64,000 nucleotides of DNA, from the NCBI GenBank assembly GCA_922989275.2, contig OV277864.1:8680001-8744000 (forward strand), read 5' to 3'. Of this stretch, positions 34,301-40,378 are shown one piece after another. How positions within the stretch are numbered: position 1 is the first letter of the stretch; every line of letters begins with the position of its first letter. The position numbers and the translations under genes were made by a program. The DNA comes from Gari tellinella. Taxonomy: Eukaryota; Mollusca; Bivalvia; Cardiida; Psammobiidae. The notes under the pieces were generated by a model. That model did not search any database. It had not been told where the DNA came from and saw only the letters and a program-made list of their open reading frames with translations.

Positions 34301-36286
34301 GGGAGCATATAGTTATCGTCCTGTTCGTCCGTCCGTGCTTACGAGAGGATACTTACGTGGCTAAAATTCTTAGCCCCATAATTGAAAAACATTAACCTGG
34401 CCGTCTCTTGTGACATTAACCTGGCCATTTTTTGTGACATTAACCTTGCCAGTTGTGGGACATAGGGTTAGGGGTAGGGTTAGCCTCCAGATAATTATTT
34501 TTCAAGTTAGAGCAAAAATAAATTGTCAATTGTGTGGCTAGCCACGCAAAAGAAAACAATAGAAAATAGCCACATAAGTATCCTCCTGTAAGAACGTCCG
34601 TCCGTCCTTCCGTAACCAGGTTAAGTAGATTTTACCGTTTCGTCTAGCATCAACACCACTTATTCAAATGCTTGGATACTTATACAGTTGTTGCCTTGGA
34701 CCATTCCCTATCCACCAATATCACCCAACCGTGATTTTGACCTTGACCTTGACCTAATTTGGACTTAGAATATTTTGAATGGGCTATTTCTTGGTTAACT
34801 AGATTTTACTGTTTCGTCTAGCATCAACACTACTTACTACAATGCTTCTATACTTATACAATTATTGCCTTGGACCATTACCAACCCACCAGTAATATCC
34901 AAGCTTAGTTTGACCTTGACCTTGACCTAATTTGGACTTAGAAAAGATTCAGAATATATTGTCAAGGATGCCACCGGGGGCATAAGCGTTTATTGAACGC
35001 AGTCTTGTTTTGGACTGATCATATTTTTTTAATGTCAGAAGCCAAATAATGCCACAAATTTGCTATAATTTGAGTATTTTATTTTATTTTGACATGTACA
35101 CAATCCGGTTGCGAGTCCCTTTAAGTGATTTTGAATATATTTGCAAAGGATGCCACAGGGGGCATAAGTGTTTATTGAATGCAGTCTTGTTATGATATAG
35201 GAAGTATTTTTCTAGTGAAGGAATAAATAAGAGGTAAAAAATGTGTTTTAACTCTTTCCTCCCTGAAACTTCAAATATACAATTCCAGTTTCCATTTTAG
35301 TCTAGTCCATTTCTGACTTTTAAGGGTTGTTTTTCTCAATGTTTGACATTATGACAAATAGTGAAGACCCTGATCAGAGGGCTCCTTTCGGAGCCCTCTG
35401 ATCTGGGTCTTCACTGTTTGCATAGGACAAGTGTACTATACACATGTACACTGTTTGAAAAGGACGCCTATATGCGGGACTAGGGTTCAAAGAGTTAATG
35501 TAGCAGTTGTTTATGAAGTTGTCATCTCCTTGACACCATTATGAGGGGTCATAACATTTTATGGTATAGGAAGTATTTTCTTTAGTGGAGGAATAATTTA
35601 GAGGCTTACAAAGAAATATTTATGGGACAGTGGGTTTTAAAGTTACAGTGTAGACCCTGATCAGAGGTCTCCTTAAGACTTGCCACCTCCTTTTACACCA
35701 TTATGATGGGTCATATAGGATCTGTCATGAGTCGATGTTTAAGACAAGCTGATCTCAAACGAGTCTAGAATTGAAATGTTATTAAGCGAGCCTTGGCGAG
35801 CTTAATAACTTTTCTATTCTAGACCAGTTTGAGATCAACTTGTCTTAAACATCGACGAGTGACAGATTCTTTTTCTCACATTACCACAGATTTAAGTGAT
35901 TTTTAAAGCAATATGCAATTTTTTGGAACCCCGTTGACGTCAAAACGCCGTTATAAATTGTGACATTATAGTGACGTCATTAAAGTGATCTTACACATGT
36001 TGGAGATAAGGATATTCGTCATCGTTGTTCGCTATAGAAAACAGGGGTAGTTATGTGAGAAATAGCATTACCTTAACATTTACTGTTTCAGGAGAAGTAT
36101 TTACTTTCGGCCATGTATGATCAGCCAGGTACAGACATCAAAACAGTGGTAATTGATGAGGATGTTATATTAAAGAAAGCCAAGCCTGTGTATGTAAGGG
36201 AAGATGACTGTAATCCACCCATGCCGCTAGTCGACTTGTTATCAGAACCCTTACATGGTGGTAGAGATTCTTCTACTGATGTATGA
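13150..36286 (+). CDS. clpX: Mitochondrial ClpX-like ATP-dependent unfoldase gene, nine exons (5' end missing)
   Basis: Exons at 13150-13335, 15715-15812, 17862-18033, 20975-21085, 25250-25414, 26976-27235, 28635-28922, 32055-32147 and 36092-36286 join in compatible phase with AG/GT borders and give about 521 residues plus a stop. Visible in order are a C4 zinc-finger pair (CPNC, CYNC), Walker A (GPTGSGKT), pore loop GYVGED, Walker B (LDEVDK), an LGF tripeptide like the ClpP-binding IGF loop, EFVGR, and sensor 2 (GARGL). By family knowledge ClpX is a hexameric AAA+ unfoldase in the mitochondrial matrix that feeds substrates to ClpP. Human CLPX is 633 residues, so an N-terminal exon with start codon and presequence is missing here; the first exon seen enters with two bases of a split codon and has no suitable in-frame ATG. 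Introns total about 21.6 kb and are mostly mobile elements. Identification is firm; exon borders are inferred from frame and splice consensus. Confidence 0.95.
13451..13641. mobile_element. TA-flanked pogo/mariner-like MITE in ClpX intron 1
   Basis: TIRs CAGTCGAACTTCGATA and complement, flanked by TA on both sides. The centre is a perfect hairpin with TTTCAAAGTTAAAACGTGGC. CAGT ends with TA duplication fit the Tc1/mariner/pogo group. Confidence 0.82.
13800..14059. mobile_element. TTAA-A MITE in ClpX intron 1
   Basis: TTAACCCATTACCCCATAAA at the left, GGGATAATGGGTCAA at the right (TTAA mutated to TCAA). The core is the GCATTCTGCTTTACTTTCA hairpin. A second partial copy follows to about 14275. 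Confidence 0.8.
14310..15335 (+). repeat. TATGCCCC-type repeat interrupted by a SINE
   Basis: Begins TTATGCCCCGCACGACCTGG, with AACTTTGGTCATGTCCGACA and the GTCATTTAGAGGTAAAATC block, and ends ATTTGTCACTTACTATGACA. The part 14722-15095 does not belong to it. Confidence 0.65.
14722..15095 (-). mobile_element. tRNA-derived SINE
   Basis: On the - strand the head reads GTAGTGGCCCAATGGTTACA (box A) and GTGAGTTCGATCCCGC (box B) with tRNA-like stems. A non-tRNA body follows (CGCTCCTCTCCACCCAGGGG, AATGGGTACCTGTGAAGGGT), then an AT-rich tail. Class III promoters of this kind drive SINE transcription. It lies in ClpX intron 1. Confidence 0.65.
15419..15669 (-). mobile_element. TTAA-B MITE in ClpX intron 1
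   Basis: TTAACCTTTTGAACCCTAGT to GGAGGAAAGAGTTAA, inverted relative to the copy at 35248. The hairpin core is CAGAGGGCTCCTTAAGGAGC. It ends 45 bp before the second ClpX exon. Confidence 0.85.
15715..15812 (+). CDS. clpX: ClpX exon with second zinc-finger half
   Basis: Acceptor TTTCAG, donor GAG|GTGAGA. Encodes (E)[19 protein letters not shown] followed by a charged linker. The CYNC pairs with CPNC of the previous exon to make the four-cysteine zinc site. The exon enters completing a split codon and leaves in phase 0. Confidence 0.9.
16105..17206. mobile_element. Penelope-like element with inverted duplicate arms
   Basis: Direct repeats TAAGTAGTTTA at 16094-16104 and 17207-17217 mark a target duplication. 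The left arm (to about 16555) is the reverse complement of the right arm (about 16780-17206), both holding the same 3' coding end. Such inverted partial copies are typical of Penelope-like elements. At the right end AAAGGCCCATAGTGGTCGAA AT resembles the stem II and GAAA part of the hammerhead ribozymes these elements carry, but the CTGANGA core is degraded. Confidence 0.8.
16481..17014 (+). pseudogene. GIY-YIG endonuclease end of a Penelope-like ORF
   Basis: From about residue 27 the frame reads [60 protein letters not shown], then [24 protein letters not shown] and VYVGET are the GIY and YIG strands, followed by the arginine helix and the later Glu. The upstream cysteines form the usual zinc-finger-like linker. 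The reverse transcriptase is missing, and the first 26 codons are antisense of the other arm, so the ORF is a chimera. The antisense arm repeats the last 76 residues (16325-16555, - strand). Confidence 0.8.
17612..17803 (-). mobile_element. TTAA-C MITE in ClpX intron 2
   Basis: TTAACTCTTAGCCTGCCACT to GGCGGGCTAAGGATTAA. The hairpin core is AACAGCTTGGATCCGGATGA and complement. It ends 58 bp before the third ClpX exon. Confidence 0.85.
17862..18033 (+). CDS. clpX: ClpX exon, start of the AAA+ module
   Basis: Acceptor TCTCACCAG, donor AATG|GTAAGG. Encodes [19 protein letters not shown] and then AVYHHYKRV, matching the conserved box that precedes the nucleotide site in ClpX (YLDKYVVGQ and AVYNHYKRI in the human protein). 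The end is a low-complexity Ser/Asn linker. Confidence 0.95.
18092..18425 (+). repeat. TATGCCCC-type repeat, truncated
   Basis: CATGCCACCGCATAACTTAG, GGTCTGTCTGTACACAACTT, and the GTCAAGGTCATTTAGAGGTA block. A broken CAGGGCTGCC end (18046) lies just before it. Confidence 0.55.
18436..18686. mobile_element. TTAA-A MITE in ClpX intron 3
   Basis: TTAACCCATTACCCCATAGC to GGGGTTAATGGGTTAA with intact GCATTCTGCTTTA hairpin. Confidence 0.88.
19307..19436. repeat. Hairpin before an AGCTCACC repeat
   Basis: AATGAACTGATTTTTTTC pairs with GAAAAAATCAGTTCATT; inner arms AGAACAGAAAATTAT and GATAATTTTCTGTC. Confidence 0.7.
19437..20401 (+). repeat. AGCTCACC-type repeat in ClpX intron 3
   Basis: AGCTCACCTAAGCCAAAGGC to CCCATGGGGCTCTTGTT, colinear with 7155-8315. 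Confidence 0.75.
20975..21085 (+). CDS. clpX: ClpX exon ending inside Walker A
   Basis: Acceptor TTCCCCAG, donor TCAG|GTATTC. Encodes an acidic linker then [13 protein letters not shown]. The intron splits the last Gly codon of GPTGSGKT, so the P-loop Lys-Thr lies in the next exon 4.2 kb away, beyond the 62-bp junction array. Confidence 0.95.
21107..21249 (+). repeat. Long hairpin with loop GAGCCTTGGCGA in ClpX intron 4
   Basis: Arms containing GGATAAAATAATATGTTGC and its near-perfect complement flank a 12-base loop at 21174-21185. The loop is identical to that of the unrelated hairpin at 35788. It starts about 20 bp after the exon that ends in Walker A. Confidence 0.8.
21322..21503 (+). mobile_element. 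TTAA-C MITE with one hairpin arm lost
   Basis: TTAACCCTTAGCCCGCCAAA to GGCAGGCTAAGGGTTAA; only one GGATCCAAGCTGTTTGC arm remains. Confidence 0.85.
21540..21778. mobile_element. TTAA-A MITE in ClpX intron 4
   Basis: TTAACTCTTTACCATAGAGC to TAGTAATGGGTTAA with a shortened AAAGCAGAATTCTGCTTTA hairpin. Confidence 0.8.
22438..22674 (+). mobile_element. TTAA-B MITE, right end lost
   Basis: TTAACTCTTTCCTCCCTGAA, hairpin CAGAGGGCTCCTTTCGGAGC, ending at GGGACTAGGG without the usual GTTCAAAGGGTTAA. Confidence 0.82.
22986..23235. mobile_element. TTAA-A MITE, degenerate ends
   Basis: ACCTATTACCCCATAAATAC, hairpin with AATCAGGCTGAAAGTAAAGC, right end AGATAATTGGTCAA. Lies 40 bp before the half fold-back that leads into the junction array. 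Confidence 0.7.
23270..23572 (+). mobile_element. Half of a fold-back MITE, truncated by the junction array
   Basis: This stretch matches, in inverted orientation, the element at about 35720-36075: it shares the hairpin arm with TTTAAGACAAGTTGATCTC and the GTTATTAAGC stem top. The second hairpin arm is absent: the sequence passes from TTAAGC directly to TTGCCAG and the first 62-bp unit. Confidence 0.75.
23573..25249 (+). repeat. Tandem array of 27 copies of a 62-bp ClpX intron/exon junction
   Basis: Units begin at 23573, 23637 and then every 62 bp to 25188 (one step of 63 at 25002), and the real exon at 25250 is the next in register. Each unit is about 45 bp of exon sequence starting GTAAAACCTACCTTG, followed by about 17 bp of intron end, typically TTGTATTTTTTCAG. 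Almost every unit therefore carries a pyrimidine tract, a CAG acceptor and a CAG|GTAAAA donor-like site. The unit at 24071 has AT instead of GT. Variants (GCCGAG or GCAGAG; GACGTT, GATGTT or GACATT; TATATTTT or TATTTTTT) are scattered. The array starts inside the loop of a broken fold-back element at its left edge. Translated in the exon frame, a unit followed by the next reaches TAG within nine codons. Confidence 0.98.
25250..25414 (+). CDS. clpX: ClpX exon completing Walker A, with GYVG pore loop
   Basis: Acceptor TATATTTTCAG|GTAAAAC; donor CAGG|GTTAGA, a weak +3 T. Encodes (G)[35 protein letters not shown], ending NVEKCQQG. This is the only copy of the repeated GTAAAACCTACC segment that continues into CCATTTGCC and the pore loop, so it is the true exon. 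It is the 28th copy in register with the upstream 62-bp tandem array. Confidence 0.95.
25435..25684 (+). mobile_element. TTAA-B MITE in ClpX intron 5
   Basis: TTAACTCTTTCCTCCCTGTA to GTTCAAAGGGTTAT. Starts 21 bp after the Walker A exon donor. The hairpin core GAGGGCTCCTTTCGGAGCCC is intact. Confidence 0.85.
26013..26962 (+). repeat. TATGCCCC-type repeat in ClpX intron 5
   Basis: TTATGCCCCCTCAAGACTTA, a (GTCT)n run near 26060-26105, a duplicated block AAGTGAATA..GAAGGGA.ATAACTCATCC (26593-26668), ending TGTGACACCATTCTTGTT next to the Walker B exon acceptor. Confidence 0.7.
26976..27235 (+). CDS. clpX: ClpX exon with Walker B
   Basis: Acceptor TGACCTCAG, donor AAG|GTGAGT. Encodes [13 protein letters not shown] (Walker B), [39 protein letters not shown]. 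Where human ClpX has VASGAFNG this protein has IAFGAFNG, a Ser-to-Phe change next to the sensor region. The exon starts about 15 bp after the end of a TATGCCCC-type repeat. Confidence 0.96.
27326..27713. mobile_element. TTAA-A MITE plus an adjacent half copy
   Basis: Full copy 27326-27578 (TTAACCCTTTACCTGATAG to GGGGTAATGGGTTAA), then a half copy 27575-27713 ending GTAATAGGTTAA. They share one TTAA. Confidence 0.82.
27760..27850. repeat. Hairpin TTGATTGGTCAGATTTGAGC
   Basis: Arms ATTGGTCAGATTTGAGCTTT and complement. Related hairpins occur at 32440-32505 and, diverged, at 51020-51120. Confidence 0.7.
28041..28292. mobile_element. TTAA-A MITE in ClpX intron 6
   Basis: TTAACCCATTACCCCTTAAA to GAGGTAATGGGTTAA, with TGTGCCTTAAGGCACA hairpin tip. 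The preceding bases 27940-28040 are the right end of a diverged TTAA-B copy. Confidence 0.85.
28314..28600. mobile_element. GGGGCCCG MITE with a palindrome inserted
   Basis: CAGGGGCCCGTCTTACGAAA to GTTAGACGGGCCCCTG. Carries the 34-bp palindrome at 28402-28435. Ends 34 bp before a ClpX exon. Confidence 0.82.
28402..28435. mobile_element. 34-bp palindrome of the same family, 9-bp near-direct repeats
   Basis: ATGGAGGAATTATACCC and its complement. The flanks are TGTCTTATC (28393-28401) and GGTCTTATC (28436-28444), 8 of 9 identical. It lies inside a GGGGCCCG MITE in ClpX intron 6. The first 14 bases equal those of the palindrome at 2217 plus TA. Confidence 0.8.
28635..28922 (+). CDS. clpX: ClpX exon with LGF loop and EFVGR box
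   Basis: Acceptor TTACTTCCAG, donor AAG|GTAGGC, exactly 96 codons. Encodes [10 protein letters not shown], the counterpart of the ClpP-docking loop (LGF in human), then a short acidic insert, [18 protein letters not shown], and [12 protein letters not shown]. It starts 34 bp after a GGGGCCCG MITE, so the branch point and pyrimidine tract occupy a very narrow gap. Confidence 0.96.
28963..29205. mobile_element. TTAA-A MITE in ClpX intron 7
   Basis: TCAACCCATTACCCTATAAA to GGGCTAATGGGTTAA. Starts 40 bp after a ClpX exon. Confidence 0.82.
29350..29885. mobile_element. TTAA-A MITE with triplicated left end and a second degenerate copy
   Basis: The terminal segment TTAACCCTTTACCCCATA with about 30 following bases occurs three times in tandem (TTAA at 29350, 29397, 29447). 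The copy closes at 29699; another degenerate copy with GCATTCTGCTTTACTT runs to about 29885. Confidence 0.8.
30105..30165. repeat. CAAACAGCTTGAATCC hairpin
   Basis: GCAAACAGCTTGAATCCAGA with its complement around a GATCTGATCTGATC centre. Confidence 0.75.
30370..30825. mobile_element. CAGTAGAACC MITE with a nested TTAA-A MITE
   Basis: TIRs CAGTAGAACCTCT and AGAGGTTCTACTG. The hairpin AGCAATGTGAAAGTGAAACA at 30693-30758. A complete TTAA-A MITE (30438-30692) sits at the TTAA at the base of that hairpin. Confidence 0.8.
30993..31100. repeat. CAAACAGTTTGGATCC hairpins
   Basis: One full hairpin (30996-31055) and the single arm of another (about 31087-31110 and 31320-31345). Confidence 0.6.
31555..31806. 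mobile_element. TTAA-A MITE in ClpX intron 7
   Basis: TAAACCCTTTACCCCATAGC to GGGGGAATGGGTTAA, sharing its right TTAA with the next element. Confidence 0.82.
31803..31996 (+). mobile_element. TTAA-C MITE in ClpX intron 7
   Basis: TTAACCCTTAGCCCGCCAAA to GCAGGCTAAGGGTTAA with perfect CAGCTTGGATCCTGATGAGA hairpin. Ends 58 bp before a ClpX exon. Confidence 0.88.
32055..32147 (+). CDS. clpX: ClpX exon with sensor 2
   Basis: Acceptor TTGTTTCAG, donor TTG|GTAAGT, 31 codons. Encodes [19 protein letters not shown] and GARGLKAQL. The GARGL box carries the sensor 2 arginine. A TTAA-flanked MITE ends 58 bp upstream, and a CAGGGC-type MITE starts 18 bp downstream. Confidence 0.95.
32165..32366. mobile_element. 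CAGGGC-family MITE, TSD CTGCTC
   Basis: CAGGGCGGCCGTTTCTCC to TTATGGCAGCTTTC, CTGCTC at 32159-32164 and 32367-32372. Contains the common GCATTCTGCTTTACTT hairpin. Confidence 0.78.
32569..32940. mobile_element. TTAA-A MITE with another TTAA-A MITE in its hairpin loop
   Basis: The outer copy starts TTAACCCCCCTACTCC. The inner copy (32652-32901) is inserted exactly at the TTAA of the hairpin tip between GAATGTGTC and GGTGCAGTCC. Confidence 0.82.
32981..33231. mobile_element. TTAA-A MITE in ClpX intron 8
   Basis: TTAACCCTTTACCTGATAAC to GAGAAAGGGTTAA, intact hairpin. Confidence 0.87.
33290..33850 (+). repeat. Dispersed repeat with two internal near-duplicate blocks
   Basis: CAGCACGACTTAGGCTGAAG start and two versions of GGTTAACTAGATTTTACNGT about 180 bp apart; related to segments at 34610-34990. 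No coding. Confidence 0.5.
33855..35124 (-). mobile_element. TTAA-flanked, tRNA-bearing MITE, copy 3, with a nested repeat
   Basis: Inverted orientation. TTAA at 33855-33858 and 35121-35124 with matching TIRs. The tRNA-like part is 34000-34086 on the - strand (GGGATTCGAACCC). A TATGCCCC repeat of about 730 bp (34277-35008) is inserted in the element. Confidence 0.82.
34277..35008 (+). repeat. TATGCCCC-type repeat nested in the tRNA-bearing MITE
   Basis: TTATGCCCCCGGCATCGACA, then GGTTAACTAGATTTTACTGT blocks, ending GCATAAGCGTTTATTGAACG. Removing it rejoins the MITE around GAGACTTTTT and TGGACTGATC. Confidence 0.75.
35248..35498 (+). mobile_element. TTAA-B MITE in ClpX intron 8
   Basis: TTAACTCTTTCCTCCCTGAA to GTTCAAAGAGTTAA; the best-preserved TTAA-B copy, with hairpin GAAGACCCTGATCAGAGGGC. 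Confidence 0.9.
35720..36075 (-). mobile_element. Fold-back MITE with long hairpin before the ClpX last exon
   Basis: Arms with GATGTTTAAGACAAG and its complement pair across the loop GAGCCTTGGCGA at 35788-35799. The flank 35880-36070 is the reverse complement of 23275-23500. It ends just upstream of the last exon acceptor. Confidence 0.75.
36092..36286 (+). CDS. clpX: ClpX terminal exon
   Basis: Acceptor TACTGTTTCAG. Encodes [20 protein letters not shown], a hydrophilic tail with VYVRED, and a TGA stop at 36284-36286. This matches the C-terminal ClpX segment after GARGL. The tail beyond the conserved part is poorly conserved in general. The exon begins about 20 bp after a fold-back element. 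Confidence 0.92.
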   Translation, partial: EKYLLSAMYDQPGTDIKTVVIDEDVILKKAKPVYVREDDCNPPMPLVDLLSEPLHGGRDSSTDV

Positions 36287-36301
36287 TACTAGCATAATTT
36301 T

Positions 36302-36307
36302 AATAAA
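36302..36307 (+). promoter_or_regulatory. Polyadenylation signal of the ClpX gene
   Basis: A canonical AATAAA lies 16 bases after the ClpX stop codon, followed by a T-rich stretch. It implies a very short 3' UTR of roughly 30-50 bases. Confidence 0.7.
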
Positions 36308-36379
36308 ATTGTTACATTTTAAAAATGTGTGATTTTTCATTATCTACCAGCCATGCCATTGTTATACCCAACAAAGCTG

Positions 36380-36572
36380 CAGGGCTCCAGATAAGAGGTA
36401 GTTTTTTCAACAAATCCCACATTTTCTCACCATTTTTAGCCCCAAATCCTATGATGTTACTACTCATTAGAATCGCCTCGAAGAGACGATTCTAATGAGT
36501 AGTGACATCATAGGGTTTAATTCAGAAATAAAGATTTTAGATTTTGAAAAACTACCCTTATCTGGTGCTCTG
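36380..36572. mobile_element. CAGGGCTCCAGATAAG MITE, TSD AAGCTG
   Basis: TIRs CAGGGCTCCAGATAAGAGG and complement CTTATCTGGTGCTCTG. Perfect hairpin ACTCATTAGAATCG. Six-base direct repeats AAGCTG at 36374-36379 and 36573-36578. Partial relatives lie at 17290-17440 and 54640-54975. Confidence 0.83.
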
Positions 36573-36589
36573 AAGCTGGCTTTGGCTTT

Positions 36590-36790
36590 CAGTAAAACCT
36601 CTCTTTTACAACCATTAAATTGCGTGATTAGGTGTTTATGAAATGTGACTGCTAAAAGCAAGATGACAGTAAAACAGAAAGCTCCTGCAGGAGCTTTCTG
36701 TTTTACTGTCACCTTGCTTTAAGCTGTCACCTGTCTTTTATACAATCAGTTAACCTTGGTTTTAGTGGCCGTAATAGAGATGTTTTACTG
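36590..36790. mobile_element. CAGTAAAACC MITE
   Basis: CAGTAAAACCTCT and AGAGATGTTTTACTG TIRs, hairpin CAGAAAGCTCCTGCAGGAGC. Same type as the element at 30370. Confidence 0.78.
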
Positions 36791-36799
36791 TATTGAAAT

Positions 36800-37190
36800 T
36801 GAACTGTAAATCTGTCCATCTGTCTGTCCGTCCATCTGTGTATTCCTTTTGATTGGGACAGATATCCTATCCTATACCTCATAAGCTAATGAAACCAAAT
36901 TAACGCAAAAAATTCAATTCAATTCAATTCAACCATTTTTTGTATAAAACATACATCAGCATGTTTAGAGCAAGGTCAAATAAAACAAGCAAAACGTTGA
37001 TTTACAGAAGAGCTATATAGTCGTGAACGGCTATACATGTATATGGTTTACAGAAGTGTCTTCAATGTATTTATTTGCAAGCCTTTTCGTGTACCTGTAT
37101 TCAAAAGTCAAAAAATAATAATGAGAACAGTTCTCTGATTTCTATGACTTATTTGAGAGACTTTACCAAAATATTAAACAACTTTGAAAT
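36800..37190. other. Gene-free stretch with short simple repeats
   Basis: (CTGTCCGTC)-like and (AATTC)4-like runs (about 36918-36938); nothing else recognised. Confidence 0.4.
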
Positions 37191-37745
37191 TAATTCCTGT
37201 AGCTAATGGTCTGTCCGTTTGTCTGTACCCAGCTTTTACCTTGGCCATAACATTTGAACTAAATAGGACAGACACTTTATATTTGGTATGTGAACTCACC
37301 TGGAGAAGCTCTTGAGATTAGTACAACTTGGATCATATCTGACAAAGGTCGAGGTCATTTAGAGGTAAAATTGAGTGGAAAGGGAGATAATTCATCCTTA
37401 ATTATTTCAAATGAATAGGAAGGGAGATAACTCATCCTTTACTTGCCATAACTCTTTGATCATGTGATCATGTCTTAATTTAGAAATTAGTCCTCAATAT
37501 GACATTTGACAAACCTTGTTATGACAACGAGGTCATCATGACATCAATATGACGTCATTATGCTATGGTGATGATGCATTTGAATAAGCTAGAAAAAGCT
37601 TGTTTCTTTGTACATTTTCATCACAACAACAGCAAGGAGGACAATTATAACCTGCTGTATGATTTTATTTGAAAGCCAAATGAATACATTGCAGTGACAA
37701 AATACCTCGGGGCATTTGTCACTTTCTTTGACACTATTCTTGTTA
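37190..37745 (+). repeat. TATGCCCC-type repeat, 5'-truncated
   Basis: Contains GTCTGTCCGTTTGTCTGTAC, GTCATTTAGAGGTAAAATTG, GCAAGGAGGACAATTATAAC and ends CTTTGACACTATTCTTGTT. Confidence 0.6.
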
Positions 37746-37823
37746 TGCCCCGTCATAAAGTGGTGACGAGCATAATTATACTGAACCTTAGCTCATCCAT
37801 CCTGTTGAATAAGATGTTTGACT

Positions 37824-38460
37824 TTAACCCTTTCCACCCTGAAACCTCAAATAGACAATTCTAGTTTTCAATTTAGTCTAGTCCATTTTAAGCTCACCTC
37901 AGCTTTTGCAATCCTTGAATGTCCAGCGTTCATGATCATCAATTTTAGTGTTTAGATTTTAGAGGCCACAATTTTTATTCAGTCTTTCTTAAACTTGCCT
38001 AGATTGTATATTACCATAAGAGTTCGGATGAGCATGATTGTGGTTGAAATCCGACCAATAGGTCAAGAGTTATCTACCTTTGAACTGCTAAAAATACCAT
38101 ATGTAACTGAATTTACACTCTAGAGGCCACAATTTTTATTCAATCTTTCTCAAACTTGCTCAGGTTGTATACTACAGTAAGAGTTTGGATCAGTTAGATT
38201 GTGGTTGAAATCAGACAAAAGACCGGAGTTATCTACCTTTGAGTTGCTAAAAATGCCATATTTAACTGTGTTAAACGTCTAGAGGCCACAAATTTGATCC
38301 AATCTTTCTCAGACTTGCCCAGATTGTATATGACTATAAGAGTTTAAATGAGTTCAATAATGGTTGGAATCGGATGAATAGATCAAGACTTATCTACCTT
38401 TGAATTCCCGAAAATGCCATATTTAACAGTGTTTACAGTATTACACCCTAGAGGCCACAA
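37824..38460. repeat. TTAA-B left end followed by an AGCTCACC-bounded tandem-unit repeat
   Basis: 37824-37888 is TTAACCCTTTCCACCCTGAA, cut by AGCTCACCTCAGCTTTTGCA. The rest is about three and a half degenerate units (near 160 bp) with CTAGAGGCCACAATTTTTAT, inverse of the units at 40760-41550. Confidence 0.65.
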
Positions 38461-38818
38461 TTTTTATGCTCTAACACGACTTAGTTAGGGACATAGTTTT
38501 TGGCCTGTCTGCATCTGTCTGTCTGATTTTCGGCTTATGGAATGTAGACTGTATTTCCAAATGATAATTTTGAAACACTGTATAGTATCATAAGGATACA
38601 GGTGACACTGAGACCAACCAGAATGAATGTACACATATTTATGGTAATCATAAGACAAAAACCAAATAGCTTGTGGAATGGCTTTAATTCTTACATACAT
38701 ACATGTACTTTTGATTATAAGTTTTGTATATCTGTGCGTAGTGAAATATATAGTATAAACAAAATAACTATTCATAAGAACTACATGTATTATACAGTAT
38801 TTAAAGTATTAACTTGTA

Positions 38819-39107
38819 TTAACCCATTTCCCCATAGAAACACCTTTTTACGCCTCTAATTTATTTCTCCACTGAAAAAGAAAATTCAAATTTATACAGC
38901 AAAGAACATGTACCAGAAGAAATATTTTCTATATCCTAGAAGATGCATTCTGCTTTGCTTTCAGCCTGCTTTAAGCTAGCATCTACTAGGATGTAAAAAA
39001 TATTTCCTACAGTTCATATAAATGACTGCTTAAAGTGGATTTATTTGCTTCAGTTGAGGAATAAATCAAAGGCGTAAAAACACGTTTTTATTGGGGAAAT
39101 GGGCTTA
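38819..39107. mobile_element. TTAA-A MITE with half hairpin
   Basis: TTAACCCATTTCCCCATAGA to GGGGAAATGGGCTTA. Only one hairpin arm (GCATTCTGCTTTGCTTTC) remains. Confidence 0.75.
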
Positions 39108-39284
39108 GGCAGGTGTATTAGGATGTCTCTTTCTCATTGATACAAGTGACACTGATGATTAGTTTAAACATATACACTTGAGATTTTGTACAGAATCGTT
39201 TGATTTATTGGATTGTGTTTTATGGCACTGTGACACATTAAATGGTCATATGGCGCTGAATGTACAGAATGCACAATATATACA

Positions 39285-39765
39285 TAGAAGAGGGCCATGG
39301 CCCTAAATTCGCTCACCTGAAGACATTGTAGTTTGTACCTAAGTTGACTGGGCAAGACAACATTTTAATATAACTATAAATGGAGTTATCTTCCGGACAA
39401 GAAAACATGACAAAAGGGACTTAAGACCCGACCCTTATCCATGACACATCCTCTTATCAATCTATTTCCATTACCGGTAAATGATAATTATTGCACAAGC
39501 GTCAGCAGAACTGGAGTTATTTTCCTGACAATAAAATATGACAAAGGGGAAAAACAAAATATAGCTGCCCTTGTGCATGGCATTTTCTCTCATCAGTTTC
39601 TTTCCATACATAAAATTTCATTACAATAGCATCAGTAGAACTGGAGTTGTCTTCTGGACAAGAAAATATCACAAAGGGAAATAACTCCAAAAACAATGAT
39701 GTCAGAGTTATGGCCTTTGCAAATGGCACTTCCTATTATTAGGCTCTTTCCAAATAGGCTATATC
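39285..39765. repeat. Tandem-unit repeat with AACTGGAGTTATCTTCTGGAC
   Basis: About three units of roughly 130 bp with AGAACTGGAGTTAT and GACAAGAAAATATGACAAAG, preceded by GGGCCATGGCCC. More pieces lie at 40045-40085 and 48905-48965. Confidence 0.5.
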
Positions 39766-39768
39766 ATT

Positions 39769-40020
39769 TTAACCATTACCTCATAGCCTGTTTCTAGTTT
39801 TGAAAATAGGTGGCCACCTAAAGCAGGTTGAAAGTAAAGCAGAATGTGTCTTAATGCACACTCTGCATTACTTTCAAACTGCTTTAAGCTACCATCTACT
39901 AGGATATAGAAACTTATTTCTTATCTTACATTTTCATGACTGTATAAAGTGGAATTATTTTCTTAAGTGAAGGAATAAATTAAAGGCCTAACAATGCACA
40001 TTTATGGGTTAATCGGTTAA
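39769..40020. mobile_element. TTAA-A MITE
   Basis: TTAACCATTACCTCATAGCC to GGGTTAATCGGTTAA with a worn hairpin. Confidence 0.8.
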
Positions 40021-40378
40021 CAAACATCAGTATTTACGGGGGAATGGGTTGAATTGGAATTATCTCCTGGACAAGAAAAAATGACAAGACATACAGATAA
40101 CTCTGACAAAACTAATATTATACATATGTATAAATATGGCATAAAACATAATTACATAACTGTCAGTGGATCACTTCCAGATCCTGTTTCTCTAAGTATG
40201 AAGCAGACTGAACCATTTCTAAACTTTAGCAGACAACATGTTCAGCAGGCACCACCAGTTCTGTTGGTCAGTCACTGAGGTCAAATATTATGCAATAGTT
40301 GGGGAGTAGCATCTAGGAGCTGCTGGGGCTTACCTTTATCAGACTGAAATGATGTCTGCTTTAAACCTACTGTATGTG

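Noticed and set aside
38485..38859. Frames of 96 and 85 codons on opposite strands
   Set aside because: No domain, overlap with a MITE end and repeat sequence; likely chance.
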